Positions 58,399 through 64,000 of a DNA stretch of 64,000 bases are shown piece by piece. Under the pieces are notes generated by a model. It did not search any database, was not told the origin of the DNA, and saw nothing but the letters and a program-made list of their open reading frames with translations. The stretch's first letter is position 1. Every line of letters begins with the position of its first letter. Both the position numbers and the translations under genes were made by a program. This DNA is from Rhodococcoides kyotonense (GTDB lineage: Bacteria; Actinomycetota; Actinomycetes; Mycobacteriales; Mycobacteriaceae), in the NCBI RefSeq assembly GCF_001645385.1, contig NZ_LVHI01000001.1, forward strand, positions 139,276 to 203,275. The letters run 5' to 3'.

Positions 58399-59364
58399 AC
58401 ATCCGATGCCGTCAGGGGGCGGTCAAGTGACGGGTGGGTGACTCGGACTCCATCGATAGTCGATCGCCTACGGACGTCGAGCGACTCCCGTATCCCGTTC
58501 TCGGTCGAGTTCTCGCCGCCTCGCGACCACGATGCCGAGGCTCGGCTCTGGCGTGCGGTTCGTGAGTTCGAACAGATGCAGCCTGCGTTCGTCTCGATGA
58601 CGTACGGGGCAGGTGGGTCCACCCGCGATCGGACCGTTCGGGTGACCGGCCAGATCGCCGAGGAGACCACGTTGCTGCCCGTGGCGCATCTGACCGCGGT
58701 CTCGCACAGCATCGCCGAATTGCGGTCGATGGTCGGCGCTTACGCCGATCGCGGCATCTCCAACATTCTCGTGCTGCGCGGTGACCCGCCCGGCGATCCG
58801 TTGGGGGACTGGGAGAAGCACCCCGAGGGCGTCGAATACGCCGAGGAATTGGTGTGTCTCGTGCGGGAATTGGGCGATTTCCACGTCGGCGTCGCGTCGT
58901 TCCCCGAGGGCCACTATCGCGCGGTGGACCTCGAGCATGACACGCGAGTGCTCGTGAACAAGCTGCGTGCGGGCGCCGAGTACTCGATCACCCAGATGTT
59001 CTTCGACGTCGACGACTATCTGCGCCTGCGTGATCGGGTGGTGGCCTTCGATCCCGAACAGGGTGCCAAGCCGATCATTCCCGAGATCATGCCGATCACG
59101 TCGCTGCGGTCGGTACGACGCGCACTGTCGTTGTCCGGTTCGGCGCTGCCTCGCCACATCGACGATCGGTTCGTCAAAGCTGCAGGCACCGGCTCGGAGG
59201 AGGATCGCGCGGCGGTGCGCGAGGTCGGCATCGAACTCGCGACGTCGATCGGAGAGCGGCTCATCGCCGAAGGCGCGCCTGCGCTGCACTTCATCACGCT
59301 GAACTTCGCGCGGGCTACCCGCGAGGTGCTCGTCAACCTGGGGCTGTCACCGGCTCGGGTCTGA
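58396..59364 (+). CDS. metF: Methylenetetrahydrofolate reductase
   Basis: A 322-residue FAD enzyme reducing 5,10-methylene-THF to 5-methyl-THF for methionine synthesis. PFSVEFSPPRDHDAEARLW is the signature N-terminal strand; MTYGAGGSTRDRTVRVTGQI and HLTAVSHSIAELRSMVGAYADRGISNILVLRGDPP, and SITQMFFDVDDYLRLRDRV, are conserved substrate and flavin sites. GTG 58396 is chosen on the promoter argument; an in-frame GTG at 58438 is an alternative. It is divergent from idsA and overlaps the convergent glycosyltransferase gene by 18 bp. Confidence 0.93.
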   Translation: MTSDAVRGRSSDGWVTRTPSIVDRLRTSSDSRIPFSVEFSPPRDHDAEARLWRAVREFEQMQPAFVSMTYGAGGSTRDRTVRVTGQIAEETTLLPVAHLTAVSHSIAELRSMVGAYADRGISNILVLRGDPPGDPLGDWEKHPEGVEYAEELVCLVRELGDFHVGVASFPEGHYRAVDLEHDTRVLVNKLRAGAEYSITQMFFDVDDYLRLRDRVVAFDPEQGAKPIIPEIMPITSLRSVRRALSLSGSALPRHIDDRFVKAAGTGSEEDRAAVREVGIELATSIGERLIAEGAPALHFITLNFARATREVLVNLGLSPARV

Positions 59365-60522
59365 CCCCGGCGGTGTCACGAGCGGACGACTCTTCCATGT
59401 GAGGGCGCCGCGACCTCGGCGTCGATGCGATTGCACGCCCAGCCACAGATAGAGGCCGACGGACACCGGGTGCGCCGACGCGGCCGCCACCTGCCCGGTG
59501 AGGCGCCCGGGCCCGGACTCCGACCGCGCCGCAGCGACTCGTGCGACGACGGCTGCCGCGTACCCGAGCAGCCCGGCGCGGCGGACCGTACCGGATCCGA
59601 ACACCGCGGCGACGGGAGGCACCAGGTAGGCGAGCGTCATCGCCGCCGAGATCGACGCGGTACCCGTACGGCCGCCGAATGCGGACCACAGCCAGCGTGT
59701 GTATCCGTCGCGCAGGTCGTCCCAACCGTCGTACATGCGACAGCAGACGTAGCCCGCCCCCGACGCGACGGCGGTGCGACGGCCGCCACGGCGTAGGACG
59801 CGTGCGATGTCGAGATCCTCGGTCGCGCTCGACGCGACGGATTCGTGTCCGCCGACGTCGCGGTAGGCGGCCGCGTCGAACACCATCATCTGACCGCACG
59901 CCACCACGGTGGAGGGGCGCAGCGATCGGTCGGCGACGCGAACCGGCAGCGTCGACATCCACGAGAAGCTCAGCAACGGTTGCACGAGCCGTTCGGCGAC
60001 GGTGGCCGCGAGTTGCTCGGGCCACGGGCACAGCAGCGCGACGCCGAGGAGGCGTCGGGCATCGACGGCAGCCTCGATCGCACCACTGCCGAGTCGGACG
60101 TCGGCGTCGAGAAACACGAGAACGTCGGGGTCGAACGCGGCAGCGAGGTCGGCGAGGCGTCGGCACGCGGCGGCCTTGCCCGTCCAGCCGTCGGGCGGCG
60201 GAACCGACTCGGACACGACGTGGAAACGGGGGTCTCCCTCGGTCGCGGCGTGCGCCGCAGCGGCCGTGTCGTCCGACGACCCGTCGTCCAGAATCATCAC
60301 GGTCAGACGGCCCCCGTAATGCTGAGAGCGTAGATCGGCGATCAGAAGCGGCAGATCGCGTTCCTCGTCGCGCGCAGGAACACAGACCACGACGGACTCG
60401 GGTGTGGATCCGTCACGAGGGGGACGCAAGCGAGGCATGCTGGCGGCGTTTGCCACCGACATGACGGCGGACGCACACGCCAGAGCGGCGCCGGCCAATA
60501 CGACGGGACGAGCAGAGATCAC
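59347..60522 (-). CDS. GT2 family glycosyltransferase, CruG/CruC/CrtQ-like
   Basis: A 391-residue membrane-bound GT2 enzyme. An N-terminal helix (VVLAGAALACASAVMSVANA) precedes VVVCVPARDEERDLPLLIADL and the nucleotide-sugar sites ILDDGSSDDT, FLDADVRLG, and SATEDLDIARVL; DGYTRWLWS resembles the QxxRW acceptor motif. One or two C-terminal helices follow. Carotenoid neighbours (crtO, cruF) point to transfer of a sugar to a hydroxylated carotenoid, as CruG does in cyanobacteria beside CruF, but another lipid acceptor is possible. It overlaps lppM by 4 bp (GTGA) and metF by 18 bp. Confidence 0.82.
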   Translation of the reverse strand: MISARPVVLAGAALACASAVMSVANAASMPRLRPPRDGSTPESVVVCVPARDEERDLPLLIADLRSQHYGGRLTVMILDDGSSDDTAAAAHAATEGDPRFHVVSESVPPPDGWTGKAAACRRLADLAAAFDPDVLVFLDADVRLGSGAIEAAVDARRLLGVALLCPWPEQLAATVAERLVQPLLSFSWMSTLPVRVADRSLRPSTVVACGQMMVFDAAAYRDVGGHESVASSATEDLDIARVLRRGGRRTAVASGAGYVCCRMYDGWDDLRDGYTRWLWSAFGGRTGTASISAAMTLAYLVPPVAAVFGSGTVRRAGLLGYAAAVVARVAAARSESGPGRLTGQVAAASAHPVSVGLYLWLGVQSHRRRGRGALTWKSRPLVTPPGSDPSR

Positions 60523-61253
60523 GCAGTAGGCGTGTTGTCGGGTCCGGCGCCCGCGGGTGCATCGGCGCCGACGCGTCCCACCGGCGGGTTACGCGTGACC
60601 CAGGCCATCGCCGCGACGATGGCCGCGACTCCGACGGTGACGCCGCCGACGATGCCCGCCCAACCGGCGAAACTCCTGGTGTTCGGATCCGGATAGCTGA
60701 CCTCGGCCCGCATCGTGGTGACCTCGCCCGCAGGCAGTTTCCACGTGATGATGTTGTCGCCGTCGCGGGTTCCGTTGGTGGTTCCGATCCGCGCGGGGAA
60801 CGCGATCGTGAACTGAACGTCCGAACCCTGCACGGGAACGGTCTGCAGGTCGGCCTTGCCGTCGAGAGTCACCTGATCGCCGCTGCGGTGCAGTGCGATC
60901 TGGAAACTGCCGGTGGCCTGATCGTTCATCGATCCCAGCGTCTGCACATCGCCGAACGACAGGTCCGAGAACCTGGCCGTGGTGCCCACGTACCCGTCCT
61001 GCCTGTACTCCTCGATCCTGATCTTGTCCTGAAGCGTCGTCGGTGCGGTGAGCGTCGGACCGGTGTCGGTGTCCGACGCCGGAACCGTCGCCGCGACGAT
61101 CTGACCCGACACACGATCGTCGGCGGAGATCCCCATCGACACCTGTACGCGGAGGCATCCGGTGAGCAGCGGCGCGACGAACAACGCCAGCGCGAGCGCC
61201 GACAACAGCCGACGCCGGGTACGGGATCTGCCTTCACGGGTTGTCGACTGCAC
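60519..61253 (-). CDS. lppM: LppM family lipoprotein
   Basis: A 244-residue lipoprotein, counterpart of Rv2171. RRRLLSALALALFVAPLLTGC is a lipoprotein signal with Cys at about residue 33; the LppM domain (VSMGISADDRVSGQIVAATV ... DNIITWKLPAGEVTTMRAEVSYPD) follows, and a C-terminal helix (WAGIVGGVTVGVAAIVAAMAWV) with a Pro/Gly-rich tail. In M. tuberculosis LppM influences phagocytosis and the composition of mannosylated lipids, fitting the nearby PIM/lipomannan genes. GTG 61253; overlaps the glycosyltransferase start. Confidence 0.92.
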   Translation of the reverse strand: MQSTTREGRSRTRRRLLSALALALFVAPLLTGCLRVQVSMGISADDRVSGQIVAATVPASDTDTGPTLTAPTTLQDKIRIEEYRQDGYVGTTARFSDLSFGDVQTLGSMNDQATGSFQIALHRSGDQVTLDGKADLQTVPVQGSDVQFTIAFPARIGTTNGTRDGDNIITWKLPAGEVTTMRAEVSYPDPNTRSFAGWAGIVGGVTVGVAAIVAAMAWVTRNPPVGRVGADAPAGAGPDNTPTA

Positions 61254-61288
61254 AGCGACATCGTGCCAGACGCGGCCGCGTCACCGCG

Positions 61289-62110
61289 TCAGGGAGTTGC
61301 CGTTGCGGCGCGTCCGACTTCTCGGCGCAACGCGACGAGGAAAGGAATGCCGACGATGCCCATCGCGCAGAACCCGTAGATCGCCGAGAACCGCAGCTCG
61401 TCACCGGCGAGGAACACCGAGTGGGCCAGCGCCGAACCGAGCCATGTCCACACGAACAGAACGAGGGGCGCGGTGTCGGACATGCGCGAATCGGCCGCGC
61501 GGCGGACTGCGATTCGATCGCCGACGACGTCGATGACGGCGGCCATGATCAACGCCGTACCCAACCAGCCGAGATAGTTGCTGACCGGGATCGACGGAAT
61601 TCCCGGCAGACCAGCGATGTCCGACGTCCAGGTCCATTGGCCGTCGGTGACCATCTGCGTGTCGAGGTAGAGGTCCCAGCCGACCATTCCGACGGCCGTC
61701 GCGACCACTCGGTGACGTCGTCGACGTCCCTCGGTCATACCGCTGCGATCGAGCACGTAGCCCACCGCGCACCAGATCGGGTAGAAGCCGGCAGTCCAGG
61801 CCAACGGGACGACGGCCGGAACACCCAGGATGTCGGGACCCAGCCTGCCCGTCGCGTAGAAGTAGCTGCCGAACGGGAACCCGGTTGCGGTGCCGACGAT
61901 CTCGGCCAGAATTCCGATGCCCGCTGTGGTTGCGAACAGCACCGACGCCCAGGCGACCCCCCGTGTGACGACGGCGTGCGCCAGCACCGCGGACGCGAGG
62001 AACCCCACGACCGCCACGGTCACCAGGTCGCGCCCGGTGCCCGAGACGAGAGGGTAGGTGATCTGAGATGCGATCGCTGCGGCGACGAGACCCCACACGA
62101 GCCGGTTCAT
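61289..62110 (-). CDS. cruF: Carotenoid biosynthesis protein, CruF-type hydratase family
   Basis: A 273-residue polytopic protein with about seven helices belonging to the carotenoid biosynthesis protein (Carot_biosynth, DUF422) family, including CruF (gamma-carotene 1',2'-hydratase) and archaeal bisanhydrobacterioruberin hydratase. Conserved residues include GFPFGSYFYATGRLGPDILGVPAVVPLAWTAGFYPIW and GMVGWDLYLDTQMVTDGQWTW with acidic and aromatic catalytic candidates. It overlaps crtO by 4 bp (ATGA) and stands 35 bp before lppM. The likely reaction is water addition to the acyclic end of a monocyclic carotenoid. Confidence 0.82.
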   Translation of the reverse strand: MNRLVWGLVAAAIASQITYPLVSGTGRDLVTVAVVGFLASAVLAHAVVTRGVAWASVLFATTAGIGILAEIVGTATGFPFGSYFYATGRLGPDILGVPAVVPLAWTAGFYPIWCAVGYVLDRSGMTEGRRRRHRVVATAVGMVGWDLYLDTQMVTDGQWTWTSDIAGLPGIPSIPVSNYLGWLGTALIMAAVIDVVGDRIAVRRAADSRMSDTAPLVLFVWTWLGSALAHSVFLAGDELRFSAIYGFCAMGIVGIPFLVALRREVGRAATATP

Positions 62111-63720
62111 CGGACCTTGTCACCTATCCATCGACGTAGTCGTCCCTCGCGTGCGTCCTTCACGGCGATCCTGGCGGCGCTGCGGCCGGATGCGGCCGAG
62201 ACTCCGCCGCCGGGGTGTGTCGATGCCCCCGTCAGATACAGACCGGGTGCGTCCGGAACTCGATGAGACGACAACTGCGGTATCGGTCGCCACATCATCA
62301 TCTGGTCCAGTGACATCTCGACGTGCATGATGTTGCCGCCGATCATCCCGAGTTCACGCTCGATGTCGGCCGGGGACTGCACGTGGCGCGCGAGAACCGA
62401 CTCGTCGAAACCCGGTGCGTACGAGCTGATCTCGGCGACGATTCGGTCGCCTTCCCACTCGGCCACGTCGCGGGCGTCGACGCGGCCCCCGTCCCCACGC
62501 CACGCCCGGTTCCCCGACAGGGTGTGCGGATGCCACTGCGACCAGAGGGAGACCTGGTGTTGGCCCGGGGGAGCGACGCTCGGATCCAGTGCGGTGAAGG
62601 ACATACCGAGCACCACGGGAGTCGGAGGAAGTTCCCCGGCGGAGGCGGCCCCGTGCGCGAGACGCAGGTGGGCACGATCGCGCACCAGCAGTTGGAGTCC
62701 GCTCGTGGCGTGCGACGGGTCCTCCGCACTCGCGTATCGAGGGAGCGCGTCGGTCGCGAGGCGGACGGCCATGCCGATCCCCGGTCCGACGCGGACAGCT
62801 CGACGCCACCCGTCGATCCGGCCTCGGTCGTAGCCGCCTGCGGCGAGGAGATCCAGTGTGGCGAGGACGTGACAACCCGCGACGACCATGCGGCTTCGCA
62901 GAGTGCGGCCCGACGTCGTCGTCGTCACCCATTCGTTGTGCCGTCGCGACACCGAGACGACGGCGTCGCCGAGGGCGATCGAGCCTCCCGCAGAGGTGAG
63001 CTTCGAGATCAGCGCCTCGGTGAGGGCGCCACTGCCGCCGATCGCGCGTCCGGGCGGGAGCGTGTGCATCAATGCTGCGAACCCGACCATCGGCGCCGTT
63101 CCCGGCTCCGACATCGGCGGACCCGACTGTGCACCGAACCACGCGAGAGCGGCCTTGAGCCGTTCGCTGTCGAACGTCTCGTCGAGCAGTGCATCGCCGG
63201 TGGTCAGAAATTCCCGCGACAGCGCGCTACCGCCGTCGGGGGCGCCGAGTCCCCAGAAGGAGCGGAGGAGATTCGGGCCTGTCGGAGGCGCCGAGAACGC
63301 ACGCATCGTGCGTGCGCTACGGGGTCCCCAGACGTCGACGAATCGGCGGTATGCGGCCGCGTCGGAGGAGCCACACGCACGGGCGATGGATTCGCAGGTG
63401 CGGTCGAGGTCGCGGTGAAACACGAGCGCGGGCTCGTCGGTGCCGGGGGCTCCGGGAGCGAACGCCCACGGATCGCAGTCGACGTAGCGCAGTCCGTGTT
63501 CCGCCAGGCCCAGCTCCTCGATGACCCCGGTATGACGGACCATGATGTGCGCGGACGAGCCGCGGTCCACCCGATGTCCCGGGAAGCGCTCGGCGGAGGA
63601 CACACCACCCCCGGCTATGACGTCGCGTTCGAGCACTTCGACGGCCATGCCGGCCTCGGACAGGTAACAAGCGGCGGTCAGGGCGTTGTGTCCCGAACCG
63701 ACGACGACGACGTCGATCAC
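62107..63720 (-). CDS. crtO: FAD-dependent carotenoid oxidoreductase (CrtO-like ketolase)
   Basis: A 537-residue phytoene-desaturase-superfamily flavoprotein. VVVVGSGHNALTAACYLSEAGMAVEVLERDVIAGGGVSSAERFPGHRVDRGSSAHIM is the FAD-binding N-terminus typical of CrtO-type beta-carotene ketolases of Rhodococcus rather than of CrtI; VPDAPGLYLTGASTHPGGGVSAASGRSAARIAV is the C-terminal signature. It starts at GTG 63720 and overlaps cruF by 4 bp. CrtO adds a 4-keto group to the ionone ring; a related diapophytoene-type or isorenieratene-modifying oxidase cannot be excluded. Confidence 0.82.
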   Translation of the reverse strand: MIDVVVVGSGHNALTAACYLSEAGMAVEVLERDVIAGGGVSSAERFPGHRVDRGSSAHIMVRHTGVIEELGLAEHGLRYVDCDPWAFAPGAPGTDEPALVFHRDLDRTCESIARACGSSDAAAYRRFVDVWGPRSARTMRAFSAPPTGPNLLRSFWGLGAPDGGSALSREFLTTGDALLDETFDSERLKAALAWFGAQSGPPMSEPGTAPMVGFAALMHTLPPGRAIGGSGALTEALISKLTSAGGSIALGDAVVSVSRRHNEWVTTTTSGRTLRSRMVVAGCHVLATLDLLAAGGYDRGRIDGWRRAVRVGPGIGMAVRLATDALPRYASAEDPSHATSGLQLLVRDRAHLRLAHGAASAGELPPTPVVLGMSFTALDPSVAPPGQHQVSLWSQWHPHTLSGNRAWRGDGGRVDARDVAEWEGDRIVAEISSYAPGFDESVLARHVQSPADIERELGMIGGNIMHVEMSLDQMMMWRPIPQLSSHRVPDAPGLYLTGASTHPGGGVSAASGRSAARIAVKDAREGRLRRWIGDKVR

Positions 63721-63730
63721 GTCTTACACG

Positions 63731-64000
63731 CTACGGGGCCGCCGAGACTTCGATCGGCAGCGTGCGGCCGAGCACCGCGAACGGTCGTCGATCGCCCGCG
63801 AAGGTGAAGTCGCGCAGTACGTCCTGAAAACCGAGCCTGCGATACAGCCGCCACGCGCGGTTGGCCTCGTGGGCGACCTCCGGTGTGGACAGCAACACCG
63901 TTCGTTCTTCGCGCCCGTGCAGGAGGCGGTGCGTGAGGGCGGCGCCCAACCCGTGTCCCTGCGCGCTCGGCTTGACATGCAGTTCGGTGAGTTCGAAGTA
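63731..64000 (-). CDS. GNAT family N-acetyltransferase, truncated by window end
   Basis: The frame enters from the right edge (YFELTELHVKPSAQGHGLG...) and stops at 63731-63733; the start lies beyond the window. QGHGLGAALTHRLL is GNAT motif A (acetyl-CoA pyrophosphate contact) and LYRRLGFQDV motif B. It corresponds in position to Rv2170, a GNAT enzyme next to lppM. It ends 10 bp before the crtO start, so it is probably transcribed into crtO. Substrate not determinable. Confidence 0.88.
   Translation of the reverse strand, partial: YFELTELHVKPSAQGHGLGAALTHRLLHGREERTVLLSTPEVAHEANRAWRLYRRLGFQDVLRDFTFAGDRRPFAVLGRTLPIEVSAAP

Overview
The window is a 64 kb chromosomal segment of a high-GC actinobacterium of the mycolic-acid group, most likely Rhodococcus or a close Nocardiaceae relative. 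The grounds are gene content and order. The series glnE-glnA-RDD-DUF4191-lipA-lipB-sucB/dlaT-pepA-gcvT-ilvE-cob-DUF3043-erpA-adoK-asnB-ctaC-qcr-ctaE-trpD-ripC-pimB-fadD15-aroG-pknL-mptA-idsA-metF-lppM follows the Mycobacterium tuberculosis Rv2221c to Rv2170 backbone. Several features are unlike Mycobacterium: a carotenoid gene set, a RecQ gene, an osmoprotectant transporter, a PASTA-bearing PknL and two adjacent NlpC/P60 genes.

Layout. 1-6500: end of glnE (glutamine synthetase adenylyltransferase), a four-gene osmoprotectant ABC transporter, and glnA with a four-box GlnR-type operator. 6500-12550: lipoate synthesis (lipA, lipB), an epimerase-like protein and the two-lipoyl-domain E2 enzyme that uses lipoate. 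12550-21180: leucyl aminopeptidase, gcvT, ilvE, cobalamin nucleotide-loop assembly (cobU-cobT-cobS), DUF3043, an ErpA-type protein and adenosine kinase. 21180-31250: asnB/ltsA, then most genes of the actinobacterial bcc-aa3 respiratory supercomplex (ctaC, ctaF, qcrB, qcrA, qcrC, ctaE), with recQ lying between ctaF and qcrB. 31250-36410: trpD, a stand-alone RAM-domain protein, a DEDDh exonuclease/GIY-YIG fusion, and an NlpC/P60 protein behind a c-di-AMP (ydaO-type) riboswitch. 36410-50260: ripC, a putative lipoprotein metalloprotease, pimB, fadD15, START-like proteins, an ArsA-like ATPase with no ordinary start codon, a ROK kinase, an acyltransferase, a GT87 mannosyltransferase, an exoribonuclease and aroG. 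50260-64000: pknL with its divergent partner, then carotenoid genes (idsA, crtI, crtB, crtO, cruF and a CruG-like glycosyltransferase) mixed with mptA, lppM and metF, ending in a partial GNAT gene.

How the genes work together. Most of the window is core metabolism and envelope building: nitrogen assimilation (GlnA is modified by GlnE and probably regulated by GlnR), lipoylation of the E2 enzyme, the terminal respiratory chain, PIM/lipomannan assembly (PimB, GT87, MptA, LppM), peptidoglycan remodelling (AsnB/LtsA, two NlpC/P60 proteins, PknL) and a C40 carotenoid pathway that likely ends in a ketolated, hydroxylated, glycosylated pigment. Convergent gene pairs are repeatedly separated by long, nearly perfect hairpins, only one of which has an obvious T-tract.

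I saw no insertion sequence, prophage, CRISPR array, rRNA or tRNA. The observations most worth following are the c-di-AMP riboswitch at an NlpC gene, the apparent CTG start of the ArsA-like ATPase, the carotenoid/mannosyltransferase gene mixing, the Gly-Asn-His tail on QcrB and the predicted gluzincin lipoprotein. None amounts to a clearly new multi-gene system.
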